A DNA stretch of 28,372 nt from CAZPHU01 sp964419255 (GTDB lineage Bacteria; Fibrobacterota; Chitinivibrionia; Chitinivibrionales; CAYFVL01). Position numbers and translations under genes: made by a program. The stretch lies in contig CAYQOU010000056.1 of NCBI GenBank assembly GCA_964419255.1, positions 1 through 28,372 on the forward strand, in the 5' to 3' direction. The notes below the pieces were generated by a model. That model ran no database searches and was not told the DNA's origin. It worked only from the letters and a program-made list of their open reading frames with translations. Of this stretch, positions 1-8,507 are shown one piece after another (position 1 is the first letter of the stretch; each line of letters begins with the position of its first letter).

Positions 1-430
1 CATCCATCGGAAGAGCCTGAAGGTCCTCCATTTTCAGCATCCCATCCTCATCGACGCCAATCTCCTGCAGAGCGACACCTTTTTTGGCAAGAAATTGACA
101 ACAGTTCAGGACTGCCGGATGCTCCACCGCAGAGGTGATCAGCTGCGTTCTGTTTCCATGACGGCTGTAAAACCCCTTTATCGCCATGTTGTCCGATTCC
201 GTACCACATCCGGTGAATAAAATTTCTGATGGATGGGCACCGATAAGTGCCGCGACCTTTTCGCGAGCCTCATCAACGTGTTTTTTCACATTGCCGCCAA
301 AGTGGTGTATGCTGGATGGGTTGCCAAACGCATCCTCAAAAAACGGCATCATCGCCGCCTTCACCTCGGGTGCTACCCTGGTGGTCGCATTATTGTCAAG
401 ATATATCGTCTTCGTAAGCCCCTCCCTCAC
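1..430 (-). CDS. Cysteine desulfurase, NifS/IscS class (partial, N-terminal 143 residues)
   Basis: This is the amino-terminal part of a PLP-dependent cysteine desulfurase, which removes sulfur from L-cysteine for Fe-S cluster or thio-cofactor assembly in the cytoplasm. The reverse strand reads YLDNNATT near the start, then FGNPSSIHHFGG, the class-I motif TGCGTESDN and the cofactor-region motif SAVEHPAVL with its histidine. The catalytic lysine and the mobile-loop cysteine would lie beyond the left edge, so activity cannot be judged. The start is uncertain. The frame has no ATG, and I chose GTG at 430 although it has no clear ribosome site. A GGGAGGGG stretch lies just inside it, in front of an ACG codon at about 415. 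No partner scaffold gene is visible. A repeat with a TGAGCG/CGCTCA hairpin lies 54 bp upstream. Confidence 0.9.
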   Translation of the reverse strand, partial: MREGLTKTIYLDNNATTRVAPEVKAAMMPFFEDAFGNPSSIHHFGGNVKKHVDEAREKVAALIGAHPSEILFTGCGTESDNMAIKGFYSRHGNRTQLITSAVEHPAVLNCCQFLAKKGVALQEIGVDEDGMLKMEDLQALPMD

Positions 431-814
431 CTGATTTGTGTACGTGTCGGTAACATAAATTAGTTTCAGGTAATGTATACCAGAACTGAGCGATTCTTTC
501 GCGGCGATTTGCTCGGAAAACGCTCAGTTTAGGTAGAAGAAAAATAATTCACTGCCGTTGCATTCTTTCAATAGCCCTCACACGTTTCACTCTATGCCAT
601 TATAGGGATTATTATTTCAGGCTCACATTCACAGTTGTTGCAATTCTTAGATACAGGTTGTCGATTAGAGTACGGAAATACCACAGACTGGCATTAGGGA
701 TTTTAATTCATTTTTCCCTGCAGGCATCACCTGGGATGCGAAAATTCGATTGCGGAGAATCGGGGATTTGCAAACCGCATCACATTTCGGATGGACTTGA
801 ATAAATACTACGAA
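431..814. other. Intergenic region without a supported gene
   Basis: No coding frame with recognisable protein content was found. The region holds the inverted-repeat element at 484-541, which is annotated separately. The rest is AT-rich and probably carries the promoter of the cysteine desulfurase, but I could not pick a convincing -35/-10 pair. Confidence 0.5.
484..541. repeat. Intergenic repeat, copy A (TGAGCG/CGCTCA hairpin plus AGGTAGAAGAA tail)
   Basis: AACTGAGCG at 484-492 is the perfect inverse of CGCTCAGTT at 521-529, with a 28-nt spacer that holds TCGCGGCGA. The 29 bases from 486 match the repeat copy at 12850 in 24 positions. An AGGTAGAAGAA word follows at 531-541 and recurs at 11668 and 20713. 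The element lies 54 bp upstream of the presumed start of the minus-strand cysteine desulfurase. It could be a small mobile palindrome, a regulatory site or an RNA hairpin. Confidence 0.6.
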
Positions 815-1048
815 TCAGGAACAGCTCTCGTCCTCGTCAACCAACGAAATCGCCATAAAAACGTTCATTACCGCAAGCCCAAACATGAGGGTGGATTTAA
901 TAAATCGGAACAGGTACCACACCCATCTAATCGGAAAAGCTCGTCTGCTTGCCTGAAGTCTACCGGCGGTTCCAGTCATTTTTTCTATAAACAGGATTAA
1001 AACCCATGCTCCTGCGAGCCCAAACAGTATATTTTTGGTCGATTTCAT
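815..1048 (-). CDS. Small two-helix membrane protein (77 aa), function unknown
   Basis: I do not recognise a family. From the chosen start the protein reads MKSTKNILFGLAGAWVLILF, giving one hydrophobic helix at about residues 8-22. A basic stretch follows, then a second helix at about 53-69 (LMFGLAVMNVFMAISLV), and it ends in the acidic VDEDESCS. The frame extends upstream to 1135, but the first 29 codons look unstructured. The ATG at 1048 has a GAGGGA ribosome-site-like sequence about 6 nt upstream, so I used it. It is not obviously linked to its neighbours. A non-coding origin cannot be excluded. Confidence 0.4.
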   Translation of the reverse strand: MKSTKNILFGLAGAWVLILFIEKMTGTAGRLQASRRAFPIRWVWYLFRFIKSTLMFGLAVMNVFMAISLVDEDESCS

Positions 1049-1290
1049 GAAAAATCCCTCACTTTTCCTTCTTACGCATGAGTAGAACAGCAGCTTTTGC
1101 AATACGATTCGCCAGGCCCTCATCTGAGTGTTCAAGATACCACAGACGAAATGGACCAGATTGATACAACAACCTGCTCACCGGTACGAATTACCAGAAA
1201 AACCATATACCAGAGTGAATATACATGCAAATACCCTACTCTTCAACTTTATTGGTTGTTTTTTCGTTTAAACAGGTGTAATTTTCTGAA

Positions 1291-2943
1291 ATGACACATA
1301 AACGCCAGTACATAGTTGTTTTTTTCCTGATCTGTCTGCCTGTGCATATCACTGCACGGGATGTATCTGAAAGTCCGACACGAGGATATACATCCATCGG
1401 TAACATTTCAATAGATACTTTACCTGCAGATCTGCAGCCTCTCATGGAGTCTCTTCCATCGGCTACAAAACCAGATATCAGCAACCCAGACAGTGCTCTT
1501 TCTGACAGCTCATTCAATGATACAGCCTCAGGAGTCATCATTACTGCCGATAGCGCAAAAATAATCTCTCCTCCCGCTCTCGATGTTTTGGATTCCTCAG
1601 AGACGGTGTACGAAATTTCGCCAATTTGTCCCCTGGATTCAGCCATATTACTGGTTCACTACTTTCCATCTCGCATCGAAACGCTGGCCATTTTGGAAAA
1701 TCCACCTTATCGGACACACTGGAACTACAAGCACATTCCGGACCAGGACCAGACACAGTTACAATTCGGATACGTTCTGTATCATTCCCGGGGCAAAATC
1801 ATTAAAAGCCCTCCACTGCCGCATCGATGGGTAATCGACCGCGATCGGAGCATTTCGACTAAAACTTTTATCTGCCACGAGTTACCCGTAGACGACAGCA
1901 TTGTCGTAGATGGGCTCTTCGATGACTGGCCGGACCGGGCGGCCGGCCTGCGCATCGGCTCACATGCGCAGCTCAGGACCACATGGACATCCGCCTACTT
2001 TTACGCAGCCATAATGGTTTCAGACACCGCTGTCACCACCGGCGACCGGGTCGAGCTTATGTTCGACATGTTACAGCAAAAGGGTTCATTTGCAGGCATT
2101 GAACAACGGATCTTTTCGGTTGGACCGAGGCAAAGACGGTTTACCTGGGCAGTCCGTCTGCAGGATTCGGCCTCCGTACAGGTAGACAGCATCCTTGTCC
2201 GCACAGGCAACGAAATGGAGTGGAGGGCGCGGGAAACCGAAAACGGGTATGCCATAGAAGTAAAAATTCCATTTGTGATTCTGGCCGACATAGAATTTCC
2301 CCCGCCGGAGTTTGGTTTTGATGCGGCTGTCGTAGATGTCTCAGGAGATAGCCGGGATGAAAGTTCCCGCACAATTTCTACCTGGACAAAAACTCATCCC
2401 GCCAGCCGTCATAATCCCAGCCATTGGGGAACAGTCAAGCTCAGGCAGACTTGGCTGCCTCTGAAGGCGATTCTGGCAGGATTAGTGATCGTCATCTTCA
2501 GCATCATCGCCGGTATGCTTTGGTTAATTTTTTATAAGATCAGCAAAGATAGAGAAGAGATAAGGCAGGATCAAAAGGAGATTTCTCCAATAAGTAAAAC
2601 AGTGTTATCTGATATACAGAATAATCTAAGCGACTCCGATTACACCTTGCAAACCGCCTTAAAGAATCTTTCCATCGACAAACCCGCTCTCATCAGATCA
2701 ATCCGGGAGGATTTTGGATGTGATTTCCTGGCGCTGCTTAACAACCAACGGATCAGGCATGCCCGCATTCTTCTGCGCGATTCGGATGATAAGCTCGACT
2801 CCATTTGTCACACATGCGGGTTTTCCAGCGAAAATGAATTCTCACGGGTGTTTAAACAGTATGCAGGAGTGACTCCCGAGATTTATCGGGAGAACAAACT
2901 GGCTGACAAATGCGAAGAGGAGGAAGAAGAGGCAGATGAATGA
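1291..2943 (+). CDS. Membrane-spanning AraC-type regulator with periplasmic CBM9-like domain
   Basis: The probable role is to sense a sugar or polysaccharide outside the cytoplasm and control transcription directly. A hydrophobic N-terminus (residues 7-21) acts as signal peptide or anchor. A low-complexity Ser/Asp-rich stretch follows (about 24-105). A CBM9-like beta-sandwich covers roughly 200-385, with typical motifs VDGLFDDWPDR, TTWTSAYFYAAIMVSD, GYAIEVKIPF and a WGTVKL end. A strong transmembrane helix lies at 391-415, followed by a basic/acidic linker. The C-terminal AraC/XylS double helix-turn-helix is at about 450-535 (LLNNQRIRHARILLRDSD, ICHTCGFSSENEFSRVFKQYAGVTPEIYR). It ends in an acidic tail (EEEEEEADE). 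There is no kinase or receiver domain, so it resembles a shortened version of the hybrid two-component sensors that control glycan use in Bacteroidota. Its target genes cannot be read from the window. The domain calls come from motif recognition. Confidence 0.88.
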   Translation: MTHKRQYIVVFFLICLPVHITARDVSESPTRGYTSIGNISIDTLPADLQPLMESLPSATKPDISNPDSALSDSSFNDTASGVIITADSAKIISPPALDVLDSSETVYEISPICPLDSAILLVHYFPSRIETLAILENPPYRTHWNYKHIPDQDQTQLQFGYVLYHSRGKIIKSPPLPHRWVIDRDRSISTKTFICHELPVDDSIVVDGLFDDWPDRAAGLRIGSHAQLRTTWTSAYFYAAIMVSDTAVTTGDRVELMFDMLQQKGSFAGIEQRIFSVGPRQRRFTWAVRLQDSASVQVDSILVRTGNEMEWRARETENGYAIEVKIPFVILADIEFPPPEFGFDAAVVDVSGDSRDESSRTISTWTKTHPASRHNPSHWGTVKLRQTWLPLKAILAGLVIVIFSIIAGMLWLIFYKISKDREEIRQDQKEISPISKTVLSDIQNNLSDSDYTLQTALKNLSIDKPALIRSIREDFGCDFLALLNNQRIRHARILLRDSDDKLDSICHTCGFSSENEFSRVFKQYAGVTPEIYRENKLADKCEEEEEEADE

Positions 2944-2948
2944 AAAGT

Positions 2949-2961
2949 CCGGCAAGGCCGG
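2949..2961 (+). terminator. Weak hairpin after the CBM9-AraC gene
   Basis: CCGGC and GCCGG pair around an AAG loop five bases after the stop codon, followed by GGAATAAAAAA rather than a T run. A second possible hairpin, TTTTCCCC at 3029-3036 with GGGGAAAA at 3062-3069, lies further on. Both are weak terminator candidates. Confidence 0.3.
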
Positions 2962-3214
2962 GGAATAAAAAACAATCAGGGTATTTGAGAAACAAAAACA
3001 ATAGGCAGAAAATACCAAAAAAGCGTGCTTTTCCCCCGCTTCGACAGAAAATGGAAACGTAGGGGAAAATACGTTTCTTATATTCTTTGTCTTGCGTGTT
3101 ATTCCGGTATAGCTGCCGTGCTCCTCCCCCTTGACAAGGAGTGAGGCCCGGGGGTGAATTTTCCGGGCAACCTGATAGCCTGGCCGCTGAAAAGCGTTTC
3201 CGGTCTTTCGGTTT

Positions 3215-3961
3215 CTATCCCAGACATTTGATTAGAAGCGAACGCAAACCCGTATCGCCTTCAAACGTGTCGAAACGCCCGTGTAAATCATCCAGAAGAG
3301 CATTTGCCGACTCTTGCATATCAAGAAGATAGGTTCTGATCTCTTCATCGTGAATATAACGAGGATCGCAGAAATGCGGGTCTGACAGATTCACATAGAT
3401 CCGGCATGTCAACGGTCGCAGTGGATATATGGTACAGATACCATCGGGGGACAGAAGCGGGCAGGGGCGTTTCAACTGGTAAAAACTTGCAAGAAGCAGA
3501 TCGACCGGATCGATTCCCTCAGCTTCGATTTCTTTTCGATTCAGAGATATCGTATGGTCAACCACCTCCTGAATCATAATCAACTGCTCTTCATCTTTTC
3601 GGCATATCGCTATGATACGATCGACCTCCTGAGGCGTTGTTTCCCGAATGTATGCAGCAATCATGCGTGCTTCAAACGAGTATACGTCCTCGACCCAGTG
3701 GTAACAACATGTGCTGCAGCCCTTGCCGCATGACACGTGATAGTCTGTGCCGCTTATCACAGCGTCCTGATACTTTCCCAACAGTTGCATTATCGACTGA
3801 TATTGCCGAACAAAAGCGCCATCCTCCGGAAACAGATTCGATTCTGCGAGTGACTCGATGCTTTCTACTATGCGATCATGTATCGCCTGAGATTCGGGGG
3901 ATATGACTAAATTGGGTTTTACCGAAGGAGACGAATCTTTGTTCATGAGACAGTTTGTCAC
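3215..3961 (-). CDS. YkgJ-family cysteine-cluster protein
   Basis: This is a member of the CxxxCxxCC family (YkgJ, formerly UPF0153), thought to bind zinc or an Fe-S cluster; the biochemical role is not established. The first cluster is CGKGCSTCC (Cys78, 82, 85, 86). The second is CPLLSPDGICTIYPLRPLTC (Cys167, 176, 186), the family's usual CPLL-x-C-x-IY-x-RPxxCR pattern. The 248 residues are typical plus an N-terminal helical extension. The start is GTG at 3961, overlapping the stop of the Wzi-like gene by four bases (GTGA); an ATG at 3946 is an alternative. It is the last gene of the minus-strand run from 9755, so it is probably co-transcribed with the capsule genes. Hairpins GCCCGG/CCGGGC at 3146-3168 and around 3123-3140 lie downstream. 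Confidence 0.88.
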   Translation of the reverse strand: MTNCLMNKDSSPSVKPNLVISPESQAIHDRIVESIESLAESNLFPEDGAFVRQYQSIMQLLGKYQDAVISGTDYHVSCGKGCSTCCYHWVEDVYSFEARMIAAYIRETTPQEVDRIIAICRKDEEQLIMIQEVVDHTISLNRKEIEAEGIDPVDLLLASFYQLKRPCPLLSPDGICTIYPLRPLTCRIYVNLSDPHFCDPRYIHDEEIRTYLLDMQESANALLDDLHGRFDTFEGDTGLRSLLIKCLG

Positions 3962-5448
3962 CAGAAGAGGAAAAAGTCACTATAATGAACAGAGAACTCG
4001 AGCCTTATTTGCGGATCGTAGGCAAAATCATCATTGGGGTTTTCTTTGATCCAGCGATTTGCCACCATAAGGTTAACAGTCGCATAATCCCGAAAGTATC
4101 CAGTTCCTTCAAGCGTCAGATCGACGGTTGTTTTCAGGGAAGGCCGCTCAGAAAGAGGTGTCTCCTCGCGGTAGCCCAACCAGCCCTTGTTGCCATTCAG
4201 CCATTCTGTTGTCACCGTGTTTGTATCCCGCCGTTCTATCCCACCACCAAGCTTTGCCATCCAGTAGTTTTTCCCCAGAACCGTAAAACCCATTTTCACT
4301 TTGTCACCATCGATATCCTGGACACCTAAGCTTCTTCCATTGTACGTGTATCGTTCTCCGCGTCTGGTATTGTTGTTGGCCACCGTATACATCCAGCGGC
4401 TCAGGTACTGATATTCCAGACTCACATGGTGGGAAAGTGCTATCGGAAGCGGATCATTCCAGTATGCTCCCACATCCATGGCCCAATGCGTCGGCTCAAG
4501 GTCGGAGCTATCTTCGTTATCTACCTGAAAATCATCGAATACGACCTGCCCCTTGAGAGTCACCGGTTTGTAAAACGGATGGGCCCACCCCTGAAAACCA
4601 AGCATCAGGTTCCCGTTTCCTTCATTGTTAGTATTTATGACCGAATAAACCGATACCGGGTTTAGATAGGTCAGATCGGGAAATCCCTGCTTTCTGGTAA
4701 ACACCTCCGTTTCCGACACTCCGATCGATGCCCACTGTCCGAACATGAAATTGAGTGCATGGCCGACAAGATATCTATCATAGCGATCAACGTTACCGTC
4801 ATTTACGAGAGGTTTACTGGAACTGGTGGTTTTGCTGTTAATCATTGCAAAGATATGTCGAAACTCCAGAAAAGATGTCCAGATTCCCCACTCGAAAGCA
4901 TCATAGGCAAAAGGATTGTTGGAAAGAAGAATACTCCTGTCGATAAAAGGTCCCCATTGACGTTTGGTACGACCGAGACGGGCAAATGCATGTTCCCCGG
5001 TGTACTGTATATACGCCTCCTCAATGCGTCCCGCCGCGAAACGATCCTTTTTCCATACATAGTACGGGTCATCCAGATACGACTCCTTGACATCAAGCAC
5101 ATTGCGGACTATCAGATTTCCATATCTGAAACTGCTGTATCCCCGGGCGGAGAAAAGCGTCTGCTGTTCGGGATGAAGCTCCTGCGACATCGACACAGAT
5201 GGCTCCAGATGCCAGTGATCGCGCGCATAATCGGAGGTGTCCGGCCATAATGACGAGTCGAGGATCGGAGCCGCCGGTGGCAAGTTATCCCAGAAAAGAC
5301 CACTGGGAGAGCCGGTGACCGCCATGCGCTCCGCGGCGATATGGTAGAAAGGCAAGCGCCAGTTCTCCAAAGGTACCCCGGCATTCACTGAACTCGTAAC
5401 TACAACAATAGACAGTACAAGAGATAGTTTTTTAATATGCATCGTCAT
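3958..5448 (-). CDS. Wzi-like capsule assembly outer-membrane beta-barrel
   Basis: The 496-residue protein has a clear signal peptide (KKLSLVLSIVVVTSSVNA, cut near residue 23). It then consists of alternating amphipathic strands ending in an aromatic residue (final FFLFW), as expected for an outer-membrane barrel. The segment RLGRTKRQWGPF (157-168) followed by SILLSNNPFAYDAFEW resembles the conserved strand pair of Wzi-family proteins, which hold capsular polysaccharide on the cell surface. The start ATG at 5448 overlaps the end of the sugar-transferase gene by 17 bases; ATG at 5442 is also possible. The physical coupling to an initiating glycosyltransferase supports a role in surface polysaccharide. 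The family assignment is from memory of Wzi-type patterns, so a generic porin-like barrel remains the alternative. Confidence 0.75.
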   Translation of the reverse strand: MTMHIKKLSLVLSIVVVTSSVNAGVPLENWRLPFYHIAAERMAVTGSPSGLFWDNLPPAAPILDSSLWPDTSDYARDHWHLEPSVSMSQELHPEQQTLFSARGYSSFRYGNLIVRNVLDVKESYLDDPYYVWKKDRFAAGRIEEAYIQYTGEHAFARLGRTKRQWGPFIDRSILLSNNPFAYDAFEWGIWTSFLEFRHIFAMINSKTTSSSKPLVNDGNVDRYDRYLVGHALNFMFGQWASIGVSETEVFTRKQGFPDLTYLNPVSVYSVINTNNEGNGNLMLGFQGWAHPFYKPVTLKGQVVFDDFQVDNEDSSDLEPTHWAMDVGAYWNDPLPIALSHHVSLEYQYLSRWMYTVANNNTRRGERYTYNGRSLGVQDIDGDKVKMGFTVLGKNYWMAKLGGGIERRDTNTVTTEWLNGNKGWLGYREETPLSERPSLKTTVDLTLEGTGYFRDYATVNLMVANRWIKENPNDDFAYDPQIRLEFSVHYSDFFLFW

Positions 5449-6808
5449 TTTTTAATAATACCCAAACAGTCTTGAAAATAATTGCAATGTCCAACCATAT
5501 ACTCCATGAGTCGATATACTTTAAATCAAGCTTTACGATCTCATCAAAATCGTTGATTTTATTACGTCCACTCACCTGCCACAGGCCGGTGATACCCGGT
5601 TTGGTACTTATGCGCCGATGATGCCATTTCTCGTATTCATCGACTTCATCGGGGGTGGGCGGACGCGTTCCCACCAGCGACATCTCCCCTTTGAGCACAT
5701 TGATAAATTGCGGCAACTCATCGAGGCTGAGTTTGCGCATTATCCTGCCGATGGGTGTGATCCGCGGATCGTTTTTCATTTTAAACACAGCACCCTTGAG
5801 TTCGTTTTGTTTTTCCAGCTCCTTTTTGCGCCGTTCAGCATCCGGATACATGCTTCTGAATTTGTAAATGATGAAACGCTTTCCATTGCGTCCTACACGC
5901 ACCTGCCTGAAAAACACAGGACCGGGCGAAGAGAGTTTTATCATCAGGGCGAGGAAAGGGTAGACAAGAATAAGGACAAACAAACCGATAAACGATCCGA
6001 TGATATCGAATATGCGCTTGAAAAGAATCTGATCAGGATCAAGCTCCACTGTATGAGATACAACGGTCGGAAGCTCCATAAATTGATGATATTCCCACCG
6101 GGCAAAATGAGTGGCACTGTTAATATTCAGAAATACGCGGGCCGGCCGTCCCATCTCTTCACAAATCTGAAGATAGTTGTCTACCTTGAATTTTTCATGC
6201 TGCGCGTTACGCGGGATGCAGAAAAACACCTCCTCTACGTAACTGCTCCTCAGAACCCTCTCAAAAGCCTGGGTACTCATCCCTAAATCAAGAATCTGAT
6301 TTATGCGTAACCCCCATTCCGGATGATTGCGTATCTGCTTTGCTATTTGAGCAGCCTGACGCCCGCGACCGAAAAGAATAATCGGGGTTATATTATAACC
6401 ATGCCTGCGTGCCTGAACAAACACCTGCCTCAGAATAAGCTTTTCCATAAGGACCAGCGGAAAGGCAATCATCACAAACACAACATAGAGTGTGCGACTG
6501 TCCGCCACATCGGGAATCGCATACAGAATAGCGGCCCCCAGGATGACAGCCGAAATAAAAATCATCGAAACACGGCCAAACAGTCCGCGCATCCAGTTAA
6601 ACTGTATGATGGAAAACAGCGAGCGGGTCCATGCAAAATATAGATAAAAACCCATAAAGCCTACAAACATCAGCCAATAATCGGTCAACTGAGACACGGG
6701 TTTGTACTGAGAAACCGCCGTATGGGCCAGATAAAAAGATAAAAGCAACAGAATACAATCGATTGCAGCAATAGTCTGTTTAACAAATGATGAATGTTCT
6801 TTAAGCAT
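5432..6808 (-). CDS. Undecaprenyl-phosphate sugar phosphotransferase (WbaP/exopolysaccharide type)
   Basis: This is a polyprenyl glycosylphosphotransferase that starts exopolysaccharide or capsule repeat units by moving sugar-1-phosphate from a UDP-sugar to undecaprenyl phosphate in the inner membrane. Four N-terminal helices (about 11-31, 45-62, 78-97, 106-124) precede a Rossmann-like domain (LFGRGRQAAQIAKQIR). A membrane re-entrant helix follows (264-290, KRIFDIIGSFIGLFVL). The catalytic domain carries KFRSM (316-320), the DPR motif (347-349), LSLDELPQFINVLKGEMSLVG, TRPPTP (381-386) and KPGITGLWQVSGR (403-415). The length of 458 is normal for the family. It overlaps the Wzi-like gene by 17 bases and follows the 6823 gene by 14 bases. 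No polymerase, flippase or further glycosyltransferase is in the window, so the rest of the pathway must be elsewhere. The sugar specificity cannot be told. Confidence 0.95.
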   Translation of the reverse strand: MLKEHSSFVKQTIAAIDCILLLLSFYLAHTAVSQYKPVSQLTDYWLMFVGFMGFYLYFAWTRSLFSIIQFNWMRGLFGRVSMIFISAVILGAAILYAIPDVADSRTLYVVFVMIAFPLVLMEKLILRQVFVQARRHGYNITPIILFGRGRQAAQIAKQIRNHPEWGLRINQILDLGMSTQAFERVLRSSYVEEVFFCIPRNAQHEKFKVDNYLQICEEMGRPARVFLNINSATHFARWEYHQFMELPTVVSHTVELDPDQILFKRIFDIIGSFIGLFVLILVYPFLALMIKLSSPGPVFFRQVRVGRNGKRFIIYKFRSMYPDAERRKKELEKQNELKGAVFKMKNDPRITPIGRIMRKLSLDELPQFINVLKGEMSLVGTRPPTPDEVDEYEKWHHRRISTKPGITGLWQVSGRNKINDFDEIVKLDLKYIDSWSIWLDIAIIFKTVWVLLKNDDAY

Positions 6809-6822
6809 TTATTTAACGTCTG

Positions 6823-7890
6823 TCAGCTTTCCGGACTAAACTCAAATGGAAAATCAAAACTCATAGAACCCACAGATTCTGGAATCGGCTGAAATCGTAT
6901 CCTCTTCACATATGCCATAAAGGGATCGATAAATTCCTTTTCCTGTATTTGGGATTGTCTAATCGCAGCGCTCGAAACACTCCCCCCCGCGGTAACTTCA
7001 AAATGCACATAAACAAACCCGGACATAGACTGGTGAACCTTTAGATGTTTCTTATACAAAGCCTGCAGCTGTGGAATATGATTCGCGATTGAATCCCGAA
7101 TGGATTCTTTTCCCCGGTATTTGAGAGCTCGCCTACTGTCTTGCTTTTTAACCTGTTTTTTCTTTTTCACGACCGTTTTGGGCCCCTGCCTTTGTTGTCC
7201 TGAAACCTGAGATGAATCGGCGATCAGCCCCTTTATGACCGATTTCGTGGTAACCTGTTTTTGATCGGCTACAGCCATCGCGGGAGCTTTATCTGCAAGA
7301 ACAAACTCGGAGAGCACTTGTGCTTCCTCATCTCCCAGGTAAAACACATCTGCCAGGAGCAGAGACAAAGATTTTTTTTGGGCTACATACGAAGTATCGT
7401 CTGGGATTAGAAAAGTATCCGGTATCCTAAAGGAATCAAAACAGGATGATTGTGCCTCGATAAGGTCGATAGAAGAGATTACCGAATCAAGATATTGACG
7501 CAATTCGTCGGAATTGTGAAGCGTATCAGCCCTCTTATGCAACTGTCGTGCGGCGGCAAACAGCAGATTTGTCCCCTGCAGACTCCATTCCTTGTTCATC
7601 GTCAGCGACAGCTGTTCTTTAAGAGCTTGTCCATCTGCCTGCACAAGAGAATCCTGTTCGATCCCATTGTCACCGATTGTACCATCTATCATTGAGATGG
7701 CAAGAATTGTACGACATAGCTGATGGGATTCGGGAAGAGAATCGCAGATATAGCCCAGGATTTGGCTGCGACTGAGTGTATCGGTGCCGAGAACTGCAAC
7801 AGGCGAATCGTCCGTGTTCTGCTCCTTTGCACACAGTGCCAGAAAGACTGATGCCCATATGCACCATCGTAGATGTCTAGCCGATATCAT
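6823..7890 (-). CDS. Envelope protein with SurA-N-like start and TonB/AgmX-type C-terminal domain
   Basis: No single known protein matches. A hydrophobic N-terminus (residues 9-20) ends in FLALC, a non-standard lipobox with Leu at -1, so this may be a lipoprotein or simply an exported protein. The mature start (DDSPVAVLGTDTLSRSQILGYI) resembles the first strand-helix of SurA-type chaperones. A Lys-rich stretch lies at about 238-263. The C-terminus (264-352) has the TonB-C/AgmX pattern: SGFVYVHFEVTAGGSVSSAAIRQS followed by a helix and YVKRIRFQPIPES. The gene starts inside the end of coaE (14-base overlap) with GGAG six bases before the ATG. Co-expression with capsule genes suggests a periplasmic scaffold or transport role, but this is only inference. 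Confidence 0.6.
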   Translation of the reverse strand: MISARHLRWCIWASVFLALCAKEQNTDDSPVAVLGTDTLSRSQILGYICDSLPESHQLCRTILAISMIDGTIGDNGIEQDSLVQADGQALKEQLSLTMNKEWSLQGTNLLFAAARQLHKRADTLHNSDELRQYLDSVISSIDLIEAQSSCFDSFRIPDTFLIPDDTSYVAQKKSLSLLLADVFYLGDEEAQVLSEFVLADKAPAMAVADQKQVTTKSVIKGLIADSSQVSGQQRQGPKTVVKKKKQVKKQDSRRALKYRGKESIRDSIANHIPQLQALYKKHLKVHQSMSGFVYVHFEVTAGGSVSSAAIRQSQIQEKEFIDPFMAYVKRIRFQPIPESVGSMSFDFPFEFSPES

Positions 7891-8497
7891 GATTTGCTCC
7901 TTGTTGTATATCGTATGACCGAATCAGCCCATCTATATCAGCACGCATTTTTTCCGGTGAATCTTCATTTGATAAAACATGCCACCGAGTGCCGGAAGGT
8001 GAAGAAAAAAGAGACTGCTGCAGGTGCATGCGAGTACGTATTTCTTCCGGGGGGAGTTTCGTTTTCTTCTCCAATCGCTTAACACGAAGCTCCTCGCAAG
8101 AGTGCACCCATATTAAAATATCGAACAGCTGTTCTATCCGCCAGTACGAAATCAGTGCAGCGTCCAGAATAACCGGCTTTTCCTTTACATTTCTGACCAT
8201 CTCCCAGAGTCGGTCTACAAGAAAGGGATGCACGATTGCATTCAGGCGTAAGAGATTTTCTTCTTCAGAAAATACCTTTTTTCCAAGAGAGAAAAATGAG
8301 ATCTCCTGTTTATCAAATATGTGCTCCCCGAAACTCTTCACAAGCATCCAGCGGATCTCGGGCTCTTTCTGCATCAGCTGTTTTGCTACCCCATCCGCAT
8401 CTATAATCTCAGCACCAAGTAACCGCCCCATATAGTTTGCACAGGTACTTTTCCCCGACCCCATATACCCTGCTATGCCAATAGCCGGATTTCGCAC
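7877..8497 (-). CDS. coaE: Dephospho-CoA kinase
   Basis: The enzyme phosphorylates the 3'-hydroxyl of dephospho-CoA with ATP, the last step of coenzyme A synthesis in the cytoplasm. The P-loop is GYMGSGKST (about residues 10-18). It is followed by the family motif IIDADGVAKQLM, NAIVHPFLVDRLW and VILDAALISYW. The late part has the lid sequence (RVKRLEKKTKLPPEEIRTRM). The length of 206 is usual. It sits 10 bases after the phosphatase-ATPase gene and overlaps the next gene by 14 bases, so it is translated within the same run. The placement of a housekeeping enzyme within a signalling and capsule run is unusual but otherwise the protein looks intact. Confidence 0.95.
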   Translation of the reverse strand: MRNPAIGIAGYMGSGKSTCANYMGRLLGAEIIDADGVAKQLMQKEPEIRWMLVKSFGEHIFDKQEISFFSLGKKVFSEEENLLRLNAIVHPFLVDRLWEMVRNVKEKPVILDAALISYWRIEQLFDILIWVHSCEELRVKRLEKKTKLPPEEIRTRMHLQQSLFSSPSGTRWHVLSNEDSPEKMRADIDGLIRSYDIQQGANHDIG

Positions 8498-8507
8498 TCA
8501 TTGACTC

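Noticed and set aside
3029..3069. TTTTCCCC/GGGGAAAA inverted repeat
   Set aside because: Only 8 bases with a 25-base loop and no T run; too weak to call as an independent terminator.
4759..5250. 163-codon plus-strand frame
   Set aside because: Antisense to the Wzi-like gene; no features of its own.
5618..6286. 222-codon plus-strand frame
   Set aside because: Antisense to the conserved sugar-transferase gene; composition is not protein-like.
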